From contig NZ_JAODIM010000030.1 in assembly GCF_025527015.1 (NCBI RefSeq), forward strand, positions 1-64,000: a stretch of 64,000 bases of DNA. Reading direction: 5' to 3'. The translations under genes and the position numbers were made by a program. How positions within the stretch are numbered: the first letter of the stretch is position 1; each line of letters begins with the position of its first letter. Shown piece by piece: positions 42,962 to 53,042 of the stretch. The notes under the pieces were generated by a model. The model saw nothing but the letters and a program-made list of their open reading frames with translations, did not search any database and was not told the DNA's origin. This DNA is from Winslowiella arboricola (GTDB lineage Bacteria; Pseudomonadota; Gammaproteobacteria; Enterobacterales; Enterobacteriaceae).

Positions 42962-43782
42962 AAATGAATAAACCCGTCGTAAACGTGGGTGGCCGGTCCG
43001 GTCATAAACAGCGCATGACCCGGCCCTTTCCAGGCGATATGCAGAGCGCCGCCCGGGAGATCGACGCGGACTTTCTCCGCGAGCTTACCTTGTTGAATGC
43101 CAACGGCGACGGCAGCACAGGCGCCACTGCCACAGGCTTGTGTTTCACCTGCGCCGCGTTCATAGACGCGCAGACGAATATGTTCGCGATTCACTACTTC
43201 CATAAAGCCGACATTGACGCGTTCCGGGAAGCGCTCATGGCTCTCCAGCACCGGGCCAAGGGTTTCGACCGCGGCGGTTTTTACGTTGTCGACCTGGATC
43301 ACGCAGTGCGGATTGCCCATCGACACCACGCCACACATTACGGTCTGCTCAGCGATGCGCATCAGATAGAGGTTCTCCGCTTTATTGGCGCGGAACGGCA
43401 CCTGCTGCGGCTCGAAATTTGGCTCACCCATATTCACGCGCACCAGATCGTCGCTGGTGACACTCAACACCATGCGCCCGGTCTGGGTGCTGACATTGAT
43501 ATCGTTCTTATTGGTTAAGCCTTTCAGGCGCACAAAGCGGGCAAAACAGCGCGCGCCGTTGCCACACTGGGCAACTTCGCTACCATCTGCGTTGAAAATG
43601 CGGTAATGGAAATCAAGATCGGGATCGTACGGCGGTTCAACGATCAGCAGTTGATCAAAGCCGATCCCCAGATGACGATCCGCCAGACGGCGAATCAGCT
43701 CTGGTGAAAAATAGACATTTTGCGTCACAGCATCAACGACCATAAAGTCGTTGCCAAGGCCGTGCATTTTGGAGAACTGCAT
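42958..43782 (-). CDS. dapF: Diaminopimelate epimerase DapF
   Basis: 274 aa from ATG 43782, the length of E. coli DapF; an ATG at 43806 adds eight non-conserved residues. It converts LL- to meso-diaminopimelate for lysine and peptidoglycan. PLP-independent two-base mechanism with cysteines in [16 protein letters not shown] (about 73) and [16 protein letters not shown] (about 217). It follows lptM by 39 bases and leads the dapF-DUF484-xerC-yigB operon. Confidence 0.98.
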   Translation of the reverse strand: MQFSKMHGLGNDFMVVDAVTQNVYFSPELIRRLADRHLGIGFDQLLIVEPPYDPDLDFHYRIFNADGSEVAQCGNGARCFARFVRLKGLTNKNDINVSTQTGRMVLSVTSDDLVRVNMGEPNFEPQQVPFRANKAENLYLMRIAEQTVMCGVVSMGNPHCVIQVDNVKTAAVETLGPVLESHERFPERVNVGFMEVVNREHIRLRVYERGAGETQACGSGACAAVAVGIQQGKLAEKVRVDLPGGALHIAWKGPGHALFMTGPATHVYDGFIHL

Positions 43783-43821
43783 TTTCTGCTCCGCCGGATG
43801 CGCCATAGATTACTCAGTCAG

Positions 43822-44025
43822 TTACATACCCGGCTGGTCAGGCGTTGGATTCTGAACGCTACCATCCTGCAGGGTTGTGGTGGGATCCTGCGTCGTCTGC
43901 TGCGCAGGCTGCTGTTCCTGCTGCGGCTGATCCTTCGGCGGAAAGTAGAGCGGGCCTTTTAAACCGCAACCAACCAGGCTCGCTAACGCCAGCGCCATCG
44001 CCAGCTGGCATATCTTTTTGTTCAT
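43822..44025 (-). CDS. lptM: LPS-assembly lipoprotein LptM (YifL)
   Basis: 67 aa from ATG 44025; ATG 44040 is an in-frame alternative, but MNKKICQLAMALALASLVGC is a better lipoprotein signal, with lipobox LVGC. The mature end CGLKGPLYFPP is the family signature, followed by a Pro/Gln-rich tail. LptM is an outer-membrane lipoprotein that helps LptD mature into the LptDE translocon. In E. coli cyaY lies between this gene and cyaA; here it is missing. Confidence 0.9.
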   Translation of the reverse strand: MNKKICQLAMALALASLVGCGLKGPLYFPPKDQPQQEQQPAQQTTQDPTTTLQDGSVQNPTPDQPGM

Positions 44026-44160
44026 TATCGTTTGGCTCATGATTAATGCTTACTGGTTGCTTATCATCGCAGGTGAACTCTGAAAAGCAACAGGTATTGG
44101 CGATTCGATGTTGCTGCCGTTGTCGCATTTTTACTATTTAGCACCGGGGGGCGGCGCTAA

Positions 44161-46710
44161 TCAATGCATCTGGATACGCTGCTGGTAATCCGTATGGTCA
44201 TTGTCAGAGACGGTTGCACAGAGCTGAGTCAGTGTCTGGCTACGAAATGGAATCACCTGTAAGCGCTCATCCGCCTGCACAAGCTGATAAAACTGCGGCA
44301 GATTGAAATTAACGAAGCTGGAACCGTAGGTGAAGCGGTCATGTGATGACGAGTAGAAGCGGCTGACATCGCGCACCAGATCTTCTTTGCTGCCTTCACA
44401 GTGGTGATAAATCTCAATGCGGTTGGTTTCATCGAGAATATAGATATTGAAGCCGTGGTCATCACTGGTGTCTTCAAAGAAGAACTGGATGATTCCTTCG
44501 CTGGCATAGTTGTTAACCACGCTGGGTAAGCGCGTCTCGCTTTCGACTTTGATCGATAAACCATGCAGTTTGTTATTGGAAATTGCGCCGTAAAACTCAA
44601 CCGCATTTTCCAGTTTCTGTACTGAAACGCCGAGACGTTCGAAGAACAGTCCCCAGGTCTGGCCAGCCACGCGTAACGCTTTAAAGCGTCCCGGCTCCTG
44701 GCTGGTGCTGGAGAGGCGTAACTCGACACATTCGGAAACCAGCTGCTGCACCCGGGTACGAATCAAACCGCGCAGGTGCTGGCTGTAACAGAACACTTCC
44801 ACCGCATCCGGCGGCGCCGCATCCTGATGCATTTTGCCAAGAATGGTTTTCAGCGCTTCAATCATCGATTGTTCGCCATTAAAGTGCAGTGTACGCACCT
44901 CATTCCACGAGTTACGGTACAACAGATCGATACTGCCAACTAAGCACTGCTGCTGCTCGCCAAAGCTGAACACATCCAGCTTACGGAAATCAAAATGCAC
45001 CACCTGATTGCGAAACGCCGCCGTCGGGTCATATTCGAGGTTGACAATAATCGCCAGATGACGAATTTCGCACGGGCTGTACAGCGCTTTTGGCGTCGGC
45101 GAAGGCAGCCGCAGCGGGAAGTGATGCGACACATCGGCTACCAGCTCCTGCAAACGCGCGAGGTCGCAGATTTCATTGCCTTTAATATGCAGCCGCGTTT
45201 TGCTGGTCAGCAAACCATTAAACCACGCCCAGGCCACCAGCTTATTCAGATAGCGGTTATATTCCAGCGGCTGATGGCTGATAATCGACCCCATATCCGG
45301 CGACTGATTATACAGATACCAGCCTGCGCGGTTGGCGCGACCATTGGGCACATGAATAAAAGTCAGATGCGGTTCGGAAAGATCCGGCGAAATCTGCGGA
45401 TTAACCAGTGTCACTTTGCCCGGCAGCGCTTCAAACGCGGCATACAGCTTACGGGTCAGCACGCCAATATCCTGCGGGCTGGCGCTGACGCTTAAGTTGT
45501 TACGACGGGCAAAGCGGATCAGATTGCGATAGCTCTGCATCATCGCATCCAGCAATTCGTTGTGCGCTTCACGTACCCGGCCGATTTTCCAGTCGGAGCG
45601 GCTATCAAGCATCCTCAGGCGTTCGTTATCCCAGCCCCACTCTTTCACCAACTGACCGAGAATTTCACGACGCCAGCCCGATTTACCGCCCTCTTCCGAC
45701 AGCTTTTCGCACACTTTCAGATAGAAACAGCGGCGCACAAGGTCAAGGCGCGCGTGATCATCAATGCTGGTCAGATAATGTGTGACGCGTTCCAGCATCA
45801 TGCAGTAAGGATCGAGGCCAAAGGAGACGATTTCGCCGTCATGCAGGCGCTGCTTGATATCCATCGCCAGCAGTTTTGGATCCGGATATTCCCAGGAGTA
45901 GGCTTCCAGCAGCAGGGTTTTCAGCACCGCTTTATACGGCGAATCGATACTTTTATACAGCTGCCACAAGCTGGCGCCAAAGTACTCTTCCGCCGACAGC
46001 GTGCCCAGACCGCCGAGATCCAGCCACTCATTAGGGGTCAGCACCCCCTGCGAGTAGAGAGACATCACATAGTCGTCGTAATGCTCTTCTTCTTCACCCG
46101 GCACCATATTCCACAGAATACGCTTACCCGCCATCCGCACTGCGGTACGGTAGAATTCATCCAGCAGTAAGATATGTTGGGTTGAACCGCAGTCTTCGCC
46201 ACCCAGGCTGCCGCTCTCATTATGGCGGAAACGGTTCTCATCAATCAGGAAGAAGCTGACTTCAACGCCCATCGCCGCGCACCATTTTTGCAGCTGGGTG
46301 CACTTTTTCTGCAGGCTAAGGCGTTCTCCATTATCGAGCCAGGACTGGTGGCAGACCCAGATATCGAGGTCAGAAGTGAAGTTCTGCCCTACTGATGAGG
46401 TGCTGCCCATCGAATAAACACCGGTAATCGGCCGTTCGCCTTGCGCGGGCAGCGCCGCGCTCTTACCTGATTTACCTTCTAAATCATTGAGATAGCTTAT
46501 CTGGTTTTCATCAGGCGTAAAGAAGCTGATGCCATGTGGAACGTTACCTTCGAGGTAACCCGGCATCAGCGGATGATGATAATGTAATAAGGTTGGCAGC
46601 AGACTGTATACCTGCTGGAAAGCAGGTCCCATCGCAGCCAGTGCACGATCAACGCGCAGCTGATTGATGGCATCCAGTCTCTGTTTCAGTGTCTCAATGT
46701 AGAGGTACAA
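44161..46710 (-). CDS. cyaA: Class I adenylate cyclase CyaA
   Basis: 849 aa from TTG 46710 (E. coli 848, also TTG). The frame runs up to 46884, but only from [16 protein letters not shown] is it conserved, and the weak TTG start is the known way of keeping CyaA low. The N-terminal catalytic half has [20 protein letters not shown] with the DxD metal site. The C-terminal half is the glucose-sensing regulatory region. The last 25 residues differ from E. coli, ending in QRIQMH. Its promoter overlaps a CRP site, giving feedback. Divergent from hemC. Confidence 0.97.
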   Translation of the reverse strand: MYLYIETLKQRLDAINQLRVDRALAAMGPAFQQVYSLLPTLLHYHHPLMPGYLEGNVPHGISFFTPDENQISYLNDLEGKSGKSAALPAQGERPITGVYSMGSTSSVGQNFTSDLDIWVCHQSWLDNGERLSLQKKCTQLQKWCAAMGVEVSFFLIDENRFRHNESGSLGGEDCGSTQHILLLDEFYRTAVRMAGKRILWNMVPGEEEEHYDDYVMSLYSQGVLTPNEWLDLGGLGTLSAEEYFGASLWQLYKSIDSPYKAVLKTLLLEAYSWEYPDPKLLAMDIKQRLHDGEIVSFGLDPYCMMLERVTHYLTSIDDHARLDLVRRCFYLKVCEKLSEEGGKSGWRREILGQLVKEWGWDNERLRMLDSRSDWKIGRVREAHNELLDAMMQSYRNLIRFARRNNLSVSASPQDIGVLTRKLYAAFEALPGKVTLVNPQISPDLSEPHLTFIHVPNGRANRAGWYLYNQSPDMGSIISHQPLEYNRYLNKLVAWAWFNGLLTSKTRLHIKGNEICDLARLQELVADVSHHFPLRLPSPTPKALYSPCEIRHLAIIVNLEYDPTAAFRNQVVHFDFRKLDVFSFGEQQQCLVGSIDLLYRNSWNEVRTLHFNGEQSMIEALKTILGKMHQDAAPPDAVEVFCYSQHLRGLIRTRVQQLVSECVELRLSSTSQEPGRFKALRVAGQTWGLFFERLGVSVQKLENAVEFYGAISNNKLHGLSIKVESETRLPSVVNNYASEGIIQFFFEDTSDDHGFNIYILDETNRIEIYHHCEGSKEDLVRDVSRFYSSSHDRFTYGSSFVNFNLPQFYQLVQADERLQVIPFRSQTLTQLCATVSDNDHTDYQQRIQMH

Positions 46711-46803
46711 GACGTTTCGCCTGATTGTCCCAGTGTTTTTAAACAAACCCGGTTTCCGACATCCACCCTTTGCTTTAGAAATATTCGGGCGAATAAATGC
46801 TGG

Positions 46804-46842
46804 AAACGTGATCAATCTAACACCTGGCAGATTGACCGTAAA
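46804..46842 (-). promoter_or_regulatory. cyaA promoter overlapped by a CRP site
   Basis: On the minus strand a -35 TTTACG (46842-46837), a 17-base spacer and a -10 TAGATT (46819-46814) make the counterpart of the main E. coli cyaA promoter. A CRP site (46825-46804, TGTTA-GATTGA-TCACG core) covers the -10. CRP-cAMP bound there should block the promoter, which is the known negative feedback on cyaA. Confidence 0.82.
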
Positions 46843-46999
46843 GAAAGTTGCGCTACCCCACAGTTTAGCACGTTTTACGATCAATCAACCTTCCGCCTGG
46901 TGTACTCATCCCTGACATACCGTTTAAAAGCCGTTGAAACTGACAGCCTTCACGTATCAATGATAGGATAATCAATGAACGATCAAAACGGTATGAAGC

Positions 47000-47941
47000 A
47001 TGTTAGACAAAATTTTAAGAATTGCCACCAGGCAGAGTCCGCTCGCTTTGTGGCAGGCACAATATGTACAACAGCGCCTGATGGCTTGCCATCCGGGGCT
47101 TGCTGTTGAACTGGTGCCGATGGTGACGCGCGGTGATGTGATCCTCGACACACCCTTAGCCAAAGTCGGCGGCAAGGGCTTATTCGTTAAAGAACTCGAG
47201 CTGGCAATGCTGGAAGGCAGGGCGGATATCGCGGTGCATTCAATGAAGGATGTGCCGGTCGATTTTCCGCAGGGGCTGGGGCTGGTGACAATTTGCGAGC
47301 GTGATAATCCGCTCGATGCCTTTGTCTCTGACCACTATGACTCGGTTGATGCGCTGCCACAGGGCGCGATTGTCGGCACCTCCAGCCTGCGCCGCCAGTG
47401 TCAGCTTAGCGCACGCCGCCCCGACCTGGTGATCCGCTCGCTGCGCGGCAACGTCGGTACACGTCTCAGCAAACTGGACGCCGGTGAATATGACGCGATT
47501 ATCCTGGCGGTGGCCGGCCTCAACCGTCTGGGTTTACAACAGCGTATTCGCTATGCGATGCCGGCGGAAGAGTCGCTGCCCGCAGTGGGCCAGGGCGCGG
47601 TGGGGATTGAGTGTCGTCTCGACGATCAACACACCATTACCCTGTTGTCGGCCCTGAACCACGAAGATACTTCGGTGCGCGTCAGAGCCGAGCGCGCGAT
47701 GAATACCCGTCTGGAAGGTGGCTGTCAGGTACCGATCGGCAGTTATGCGCTACTGGAAGGCGACGAGCTATGGCTGCGCGGCCTGGTCGGTTCGCCGGAT
47801 GGTAAACAGATGATCTGCGGTGAACGCCGTGGCCCCCGCGCCGATGCCGAACAAATGGGTATCTCCCTCGCCGAAGAGCTGCTGAATAAAGGCGCGCGTG
47901 AGATTCTGGCTGAGGTTTATCAGGGGAATCCGCCGGTATGA
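47000..47941 (+). CDS. hemC: Porphobilinogen deaminase HemC
   Basis: 313 aa (E. coli 313). It joins four porphobilinogens to hydroxymethylbilane. The cofactor-binding cysteine lies in [13 protein letters not shown] (about 242), the catalytic Asp in [14 protein letters not shown] segment [12 protein letters not shown], and LRRQCQL and [11 protein letters not shown] are the substrate-binding arginine blocks. Overlaps hemD by 4 bases; the four genes hemCDXY form one operon divergent from cyaA. Confidence 0.98.
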   Translation: MLDKILRIATRQSPLALWQAQYVQQRLMACHPGLAVELVPMVTRGDVILDTPLAKVGGKGLFVKELELAMLEGRADIAVHSMKDVPVDFPQGLGLVTICERDNPLDAFVSDHYDSVDALPQGAIVGTSSLRRQCQLSARRPDLVIRSLRGNVGTRLSKLDAGEYDAIILAVAGLNRLGLQQRIRYAMPAEESLPAVGQGAVGIECRLDDQHTITLLSALNHEDTSVRVRAERAMNTRLEGGCQVPIGSYALLEGDELWLRGLVGSPDGKQMICGERRGPRADAEQMGISLAEELLNKGAREILAEVYQGNPPV

Positions 47942-48678
47942 CAATTCTGGTAACCCGTCCATCACCTGCTGCTGAAGAGCTGGTCAGTCGCCTGCGCGGC
48001 CTGGGACAGGTTGCCTGGAGCATGCCGTTAATTGAATTTACGCCTGGCCGCGATCTTGATGATCTGCCACAGCAGCTGGCCAGCCTGGCTGCCGGGGATT
48101 TACTGTTTATTCTGTCGCAGCATGCCATTCACTTCGCGCAGCCGGTCATCCGTCAACACGGAGTAACATGGCCTGCCAGCCTGAACTATTATGCTATAGG
48201 TCGCAGTACGGCGCTGGTGATGCATACCGCCACCGGCTATCAGGTAGAATATCCACGCCAGCGCGAAAGCAGTGAAATCCTGGTCCAGCTGCCTGCGTTG
48301 ATGCACGTTGCCGGCAAGCGCGCGCTGATTTTGCGTGGCAATGGGGGCCGCGAACTGTTAGCAGAAACGCTGACTGAACGTGGCGCCGAAGTAACGTTTT
48401 GTGAATGTTATCAGCGTTGCGCCAAATTTTACGACGGCCACACTGAAGGACGTCGCTGGCGCGAACGCGGCATTGATACGCTGGTGGTAACCAGTGGTGA
48501 GATGCTGCAGCAACTCTATTTACTGTTCCCTGAGATCGATCGTGAGGAATGGTTACTACACTGTCGGCTGGTGGTCGTCAGTGAACGTTTGGCTACCCTG
48601 GCCAGGGAGTCTGGCTGGCAGGAAATTACGGTAGCCGATGGGGCCGATAACGACGCGCTGCTGCGCGCGTTACAATAA
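47938..48678 (+). CDS. hemD: Uroporphyrinogen-III synthase HemD
   Basis: 246 aa, the E. coli length. It cyclises hydroxymethylbilane with inversion of ring D. A poorly conserved two-domain protein; identification rests on [19 protein letters not shown] at the start, [21 protein letters not shown] mid-protein, [10 protein letters not shown], and position directly after hemC. Overlapping ATGA junction with hemC. Confidence 0.95.
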   Translation: MTILVTRPSPAAEELVSRLRGLGQVAWSMPLIEFTPGRDLDDLPQQLASLAAGDLLFILSQHAIHFAQPVIRQHGVTWPASLNYYAIGRSTALVMHTATGYQVEYPRQRESSEILVQLPALMHVAGKRALILRGNGGRELLAETLTERGAEVTFCECYQRCAKFYDGHTEGRRWRERGIDTLVVTSGEMLQQLYLLFPEIDREEWLLHCRLVVVSERLATLARESGWQEITVADGADNDALLRALQ

Positions 48679-48701
48679 ACTTAAAGATGGGATGTGCCAC
48701 A

Positions 48702-49847
48702 ATGACGGAACAAAAAGATTCATCCGCCATGGTTGAAGAGACCACCCCAGCGGTAGAAACCACCGCGCCAGCGGAACAAAAACCGCCACGGAAGTCGAAA
48801 AACAGCGGCATGGCGTTGGGCGCTCTGGCAATTGTCATCGCTCTGGCGCTGGGCGCCGGACTGTATATTAATGCTAAACACCAGGCGCAATTGCAGACCG
48901 AAGCCACTCAGGCGCTGGCGGATCAGCTGACCGAACTGCAACAGCAGTCAAAAAATGACAAGCAGCAGCTCACTGAGCAACTTGCGGCGCAGACCAGCGC
49001 ATTGCAGACCGCACGCGACCAGCAATCCGCCACCAGTCAGCAGCTGGATGAATTAAAAGAGAAAGTCACCACCATCTCCGGTAACGACTCGCGCACCTGG
49101 TTACTGGCGCAGGCGGATTATCTGGTGAAGCTGGCCGGACGTAAGCTGTGGAGCGATCAGGATGTCACCACTTCCGCCGCGCTGCTGAAAAGCGCCGATG
49201 CCAGCCTGGCGGATATGAATGATCCCAGCCTGATTGAAGTGCGTCGTGCCCTGACCCAGGATATCAGTAATCTGTCGGCGGTCAGCCAGGTGGATTATGA
49301 CGGTACTATCCTGAAACTTAATCAGCTGGCTAACGGCGTCGACAATTTACGTATTGCCGACACCGACAGCGATGACTCGCCAATGGATGAGGACAGCACT
49401 GAGCTCTCCTCGTCGCTGCATGAGTGGCGCCAGAACCTGGTGAAGAGCTGGCACAAATTTATGGATGACTTTATTACCGTGCGTCGCCGTGACAATACGG
49501 CGGAACCGCTGCTGGCTCCGAACCAGGACGTTTATCTGCGTGAAAATATTCGCTCACGCCTGCTGATTGCCGCCCAGGCGGTGCCGCGCCATCAGGATGA
49601 GATCTATAAACAGTCGATTGATACCGTATCAACCTGGGTACGCGCCTGGTTTGATACCAATGACGCCTCAACCAAAGCCTTCCTTGCTCAGCTGGATGAT
49701 CTCAGCCAGCAGAGTGTCTCGATGGATGTGCCGGACGCCCTGCAGAGCCAGCCGATGCTGGATAAACTGATGCAGACGCGCGTACGCAATCTGCTGGCGC
49801 AGCCGTCAGGCGATCAGCCGCAGCCGCAGCCGCAGCAGGGAGAATAA
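48702..49847 (+). CDS. hemX: Putative uroporphyrinogen-III C-methyltransferase-like protein HemX
   Basis: 381 aa from ATG 48702; an ATG at 48687 adds five residues. Despite the old name it has no methyltransferase motif. A Pro/Glu-rich cytoplasmic start is followed by one membrane helix (about 36-57), a periplasmic coiled coil rich in Gln (about 65-125) and the HemX domain with [18 protein letters not shown] and [16 protein letters not shown]. The tail has QPQPQPQ repeats. Role unclear; it lies between hemD and hemY. Confidence 0.93.
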   Translation: MTEQKDSSAMVEETTPAVETTAPAEQKPPRKSKNSGMALGALAIVIALALGAGLYINAKHQAQLQTEATQALADQLTELQQQSKNDKQQLTEQLAAQTSALQTARDQQSATSQQLDELKEKVTTISGNDSRTWLLAQADYLVKLAGRKLWSDQDVTTSAALLKSADASLADMNDPSLIEVRRALTQDISNLSAVSQVDYDGTILKLNQLANGVDNLRIADTDSDDSPMDEDSTELSSSLHEWRQNLVKSWHKFMDDFITVRRRDNTAEPLLAPNQDVYLRENIRSRLLIAAQAVPRHQDEIYKQSIDTVSTWVRAWFDTNDASTKAFLAQLDDLSQQSVSMDVPDALQSQPMLDKLMQTRVRNLLAQPSGDQPQPQPQQGE

Positions 49848-49849
49848 GC

Positions 49850-51040
49850 ATGCTTAAAGTACTTTTGCTTTTCCTTCTGCTGATTGCCGGTGTGGTCATC
49901 GGCCCGATGATCGCAGGTCACCAGGGATATGTACTGATTCAGACCGACAACTGGAATATTGAAACCAGCGTCACCGGCCTGGTGATTATTCTGATTCTGG
50001 CGTTGCTGGTAATTCTGGCGGTGGAGTGGCTGTTGCGCCGCATTTTGCGTACCGGCGTCAGAACGCGTGGCTGGTTCCTTGGCCGTAAACGCAGCCGGGC
50101 GCGTAAGCAGACGCAGGAAGCGATGCTGAAACTGGCGGAAGGCGATTACAAACAGGTGGAAAAGCTGCTTTCACGTAATGCCGATCATGCTGAACAACCG
50201 GTAGTGAACTATCTGCTGGCTGCGGAAGCCGCGCAGCAGCGCGGTGATGAAATACGCGCCAATCAGCATCTGGAGCGCGCCGCCGAACTGGCGCAGGGTG
50301 ATCAGTTACCGGTTGAAATTACCCGCGTACGTATTCAGCTGGCGCGCAATGAAGATCATGCCGCACGTCATGGTGTTGATCGCCTGCTGGAAGTGGCGCC
50401 GCGTCATCCGGAAGTGCTGCGTCTGGCGGAGCAGGCTTATGTTCGTACCGGCGCCTGGAGTTCATTGTCAGATATTCTGCCCTCGATGCAAAAAGCGCAG
50501 GTTGCCGATGACAATCATCGTGCCGCCCTGCAGCAGCAGGCATGGCTGGGCTTAATGAATCAGGCGATGGCCGATCAGGGCAGTGATGGCCTGAAACGCT
50601 GGTGGCAGGATCAGAGCCGTAAAACGCGTCATGAACCAGCCTTGCAGGTGGCGATGGCAGATCATCTGATTGAATGCGACGACCATGATACGGCTCAGGC
50701 TATCGTGCTGGACGGCTTGAAGCGTCAGTATGACGAGCGTCTGGTGTTGTTGATGCCACGGCTGAAAACCGGCAATCCGGAACAGCTGGAAAAAGCGCTG
50801 CGCCAGCAGATCAAACAGCATGGCGCAACTCCATTGCTGCACAGCACGCTGGGTCAGCTGCTGATGAAGCACGGTGAGTGGGAGCAAGCCAGTGAAGCCT
50901 TCCGTGAAGCGTTAAAACAGCGCCCTGATGCCTTTGATTATGCCTGGCTGGCAGATACGCTGGATCGTCAGCATAAGCCGGAAGAAGCGGCGCAGATGCG
51001 ACGTGACGGGTTACTGCTGACGTTAAAGAGTAATCCTTAG
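49850..51040 (+). CDS. hemY: HemY, TPR membrane protein of the hem operon
   Basis: 396 aa (E. coli 398). Two N-terminal membrane helices (about 1-22 and 40-62) are followed by a cytoplasmic TPR-type helical region with repeats such as LAEGDYKQVEKLLSRNADHAEQPVVNYLLAAEAAQ (spread over 88-122). It is not the oxygen-dependent PPO also called HemY in Gram-positives. A role in heme pathway complex assembly has been suggested. Starts 2 bases after hemX. A terminator follows. Confidence 0.95.
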   Translation: MLKVLLLFLLLIAGVVIGPMIAGHQGYVLIQTDNWNIETSVTGLVIILILALLVILAVEWLLRRILRTGVRTRGWFLGRKRSRARKQTQEAMLKLAEGDYKQVEKLLSRNADHAEQPVVNYLLAAEAAQQRGDEIRANQHLERAAELAQGDQLPVEITRVRIQLARNEDHAARHGVDRLLEVAPRHPEVLRLAEQAYVRTGAWSSLSDILPSMQKAQVADDNHRAALQQQAWLGLMNQAMADQGSDGLKRWWQDQSRKTRHEPALQVAMADHLIECDDHDTAQAIVLDGLKRQYDERLVLLMPRLKTGNPEQLEKALRQQIKQHGATPLLHSTLGQLLMKHGEWEQASEAFREALKQRPDAFDYAWLADTLDRQHKPEEAAQMRRDGLLLTLKSNP

Positions 51041-51066
51041 CGCAGTCGGTAATGAAGATAACAATT

Positions 51067-51089
51067 AGCCGGGTTCGCCCGGCTTTTTT
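51067..51089 (+). terminator. Rho-independent terminator of hemCDXY
   Basis: AGCCGGG-TTCG-CCCGGCT, 7-bp stem with a stable tetraloop, followed by TTTTT on the plus strand. It starts 26 bases after the hemY stop. Confidence 0.93.
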
Positions 51090-51105
51090 ACGTCTGGATT
51101 CAGGC

Positions 51106-51309
51106 AAAAAAAACACCTGCCAGATGGCAGGTGTAAATATCAGGTCGGTAAGACAACCGATTGGTACCAGACTCAACGTGGTGCCCGGGGATCCAATAAG
51201 ATCAACTGACGATATTGGCTGGCTGGACAACTGGTACCGTAAAATGGCTCTGCATCATTCCCAGGTTTATGAAGCTTGCGCGAACATAAGAGGTGGAATG
51301 AGCATCTAC
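51106..51309 (-). ncRNA. glmZ: Small regulatory RNA GlmZ
   Basis: On the minus strand the RNA begins GTAGATGCTCATTCCA (51309 onward), continuing CTCTTATGTTCGC, nearly identical to the start of E. coli GlmZ as I recall it. Later blocks also match: AATGATGCAGAGCC, ACGTTGAGT and GGTTGTCTTACCGACCTG, the last being the glmS-pairing end. It ends in a strong terminator, ACACCTGCC-ATCT-GGCAGGTGT plus seven T (51134-51106). Length is about 204 nt (E. coli 207). GlmZ with Hfq activates glmS translation; RapZ and RNase E cleave it unless GlmY competes. The place, convergent with hemY, is as in E. coli. Too short and non-coding to be seen as an open frame. Confidence 0.95.
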
Positions 51310-51320
51310 AGTCATAGTAT

Positions 51321-51336
51321 TGCATAATGCGTGCCA
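51321..51336 (-). promoter_or_regulatory. Sigma-54 promoter of glmZ
   Basis: On the minus strand TGGCAC-GCATT-ATGCA matches the sigma-54 consensus TGGCAC-N5-TTGCA; the GG and GC lie about 25 and 13 bases before the predicted start at 51309. A TACTAT hexamer at about -10 (51319-51314) could also support sigma-70. In Enterobacteriaceae glmZ promoters are reported as sigma-70, dual, or sigma-54 types depending on the species. Confidence 0.82.
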
Positions 51337-51425
51337 TGATGGCAGTTATCTTATTAATTATTTCTAAATATGATTATTTTCATCAAGTTAGAAATCGTTT
51401 TACAGATAAATACGCAGATAAACAG

Positions 51426-51538
51426 TGTCGTCAAAACCCCACATCATAGCCAATCAACGTCTCCGATCGGCGACAACAATTGTCAGATCAGGAAAATACG
51501 TTTATTAACATATAGTTATACGTCTCCCAATTGAGACA
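51426..51538. promoter_or_regulatory. GlrR-like activator sites upstream of glmZ
   Basis: Three copies of a TGTC-N10-GACA-like motif: CGTC-N10-GACA at 51458-51475 and 51521-51538, and TGTC-N10-CACA at 51426-51443. The reported GlrR (QseF) consensus is TGTC-N10-GACA. They lie 117-229 bases upstream of the glmZ start, a normal distance for a sigma-54 activator. The AT-rich stretch 51350-51420 between them and the promoter would suit an IHF bend, though I found no clear IHF consensus. Confidence 0.65.
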
Positions 51539-51604
51539 AAAGCGGGTTTTAATAGTCAGGAGAGGAAGGATTGCCGCAAAGATGTTTTTAGCGGACGCCA
51601 GACG

Positions 51605-51633
51605 CAAAAAACCCCGCTATAAAAGCGGGGTTT
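51605..51633 (-). terminator. Terminator of the tRNA operon
   Basis: On the minus strand AAACCCCGCT...AGCGGGGTTT forms a 10-bp stem followed by a T-run (51611-51605). It is 7 bases beyond the 3' end of the proline tRNA. Confidence 0.92.
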
Positions 51634-51639
51634 CGAATA

Positions 51640-51716
51640 TGGTCGGCGAGAGAGGATTCGAACCTCCGACCCACTGGTCCCAAACCAGTTGCGCTACCAA
51701 GCTGCGCTACTCGCCG
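51640..51716 (-). tRNA. proM: tRNA-Pro(TGG)
   Basis: 77 nt including encoded CCA. Acceptor CGGCGAG pairs with CTCGCCG. Anticodon stem CTGGT/ACCAG with loop TTTGGGA gives anticodon TGG. TTCGAAT T-loop present. Fourth gene of the operon argX-hisR-leuT-proM, in the E. coli order. Confidence 0.97.
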
Positions 51717-51752
51717 AAATGTACTGCTTTACTGCTTCTCATCGATTTTGTT

Positions 51753-51839
51753 TGGTGCGAAGAGAGGGACTTGAACCCTCACGTCCGTTAAGACACTAAC
51801 ACCTGAAGCTAGCGCGTCTACCAATTCCGCCACCTTCGC
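51753..51839 (-). tRNA. leuT: tRNA-Leu(CAG)
   Basis: 87 nt with a long variable arm and encoded CCA. Acceptor GCGAAGG pairs with CTTCGC. Loop CTTCAGG gives anticodon CAG. Third gene of the tRNA operon. Confidence 0.97.
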
Positions 51840-51854
51840 ATACCGTACAAAATC

Positions 51855-51931
51855 TGGGGTGGCTAATGGGACTCGAACCCACGACAACTGGAATCACAAT
51901 CCAGGGCTCTACCAACTGAGCTATAGCCACC
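51855..51931 (-). tRNA. hisR: tRNA-His(GTG)
   Basis: 77 nt counting the extra 5' G (position -1) that pairs with the discriminator C, and encoded CCA. Acceptor GTGGCTA pairs with TAGCCAC. Loop TTGTGAT gives anticodon GTG. Second gene of the operon. Confidence 0.97.
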
Positions 51932-51996
51932 ACATCTTACTGCTTACTTCCTAACGCGATAAATATTACCACCGCAGCTCTTGCGCACAAATTAAA

Positions 51997-52073
<77 letters not shown>

Positions 52074-52094
52074 GTAGCGCCGTTGCGGATGTGC

Positions 52095-52123
52095 ATACTA
52101 CGGATGTGAGCCGATCCTGTCCA
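52095..52123 (-). promoter_or_regulatory. Promoter of the argX-hisR-leuT-proM operon
   Basis: On the minus strand -35 TGGACA (52123-52118), a 17-base spacer and -10 TAGTAT (52100-52095). An A/T-rich stretch (52127-52146) upstream could be an UP element. The first tRNA begins 22 bases downstream of the -10. Confidence 0.83.
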
Positions 52124-52252
52124 GTGCTTTTTTCACAAAAAAACGCGTTTGATTACGCTTTGTGCATTCCGTCGAAACAACCGGCGTTTTTTGCCCTTTT
52201 TAGCTCACAAATCAGTACGAAACTGCATTAAGACCTTTAACACCCGGGAAAA

Positions 52253-52993
52253 TTAAAGTTGGCCGCGGTAATGATAGTTGAGATATTTCAGCAATCTGAG
52301 CTGACGACGTAAACGACTTGGCTGCAAAATCAGGCGATACAGCCATTCTAAGCCCAGATTTTGCCAAATCATGGGAGCACGCTTCACATGACCGGTAAAC
52401 ACGTCGTAGGTGCCGCCTACTCCCATATACAGTGCATCAGGGCAGAAGGCTTTGCAGTCACGCATCAGGATTTCCTGCTTTGGCGATCCCATGGCAACAG
52501 TGACAATCTTCGCTCCGCTGGCGCGAATGCGGGTAAACAGCGCCTCGCGATCGGCCGGAGCAAAGTAACCATCCTGACTGCCAACAATATTGACGTTCCA
52601 CTGCCGGCGGAGTTTATCTTCCGTTTGCGCCAGCACCGCTGGTTTACCGCCGATCAGAAACACCGGCGTGGCTTCGCGCCCGGCGCGCTCCATCAGCGCT
52701 TCCCATAAGTTCACGCCAGCAATACGCGATACCTGCGCCTGCGGGTACTTTTTACGGATCGAACGCACGATACTGATGCCATCCGCATATTTATATTCCG
52801 CGTCATCAATCAGTTTATACAGGTCGGTATCGCTTTCCGCCGTCAGTACTTTTTCGGCATTAATCGCCACCAGCGTGCCGCTTCTCAGCGGCCCGTCGCG
52901 ATAGAGAAAATCCAGACACTGCGTCATATCGCGAAAGCCATACAGCGACAGACCACGAATTTGATATTGCGGCGCAGCAGAGGTGACGTCCAT
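52253..52993 (-). CDS. wecG: UDP-N-acetyl-D-mannosaminuronic acid transferase WecG
   Basis: 246 aa, the E. coli length. WecG/TagA-family (GT26) glycosyltransferase that adds ManNAcA to GlcNAc-PP-undecaprenol, giving lipid II of enterobacterial common antigen (ECA). Conserved stretches: [40 protein letters not shown], and [14 protein letters not shown]. Last gene of the wec operon, 49 bases after wzyE. Confidence 0.96.
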   Translation of the reverse strand: MDVTSAAPQYQIRGLSLYGFRDMTQCLDFLYRDGPLRSGTLVAINAEKVLTAESDTDLYKLIDDAEYKYADGISIVRSIRKKYPQAQVSRIAGVNLWEALMERAGREATPVFLIGGKPAVLAQTEDKLRRQWNVNIVGSQDGYFAPADREALFTRIRASGAKIVTVAMGSPKQEILMRDCKAFCPDALYMGVGGTYDVFTGHVKRAPMIWQNLGLEWLYRLILQPSRLRRQLRLLKYLNYHYRGQL

Positions 52994-53042
52994 TTAAGTT
53001 CCCTTACATCATTCCGGCTCATCTTAGCCGAAAGAGATTTTA

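Noticed and set aside
43859-44128. 89-codon minus-strand frame overlapping lptM
   Set aside because: A different frame of the lptM region without a signal sequence; LptM explains the locus.
50811-51230. 139-codon minus-strand frame running from glmZ into hemY
   Set aside because: It spans the GlmZ RNA, its terminator and the opposite strand of hemY; no protein-like features.
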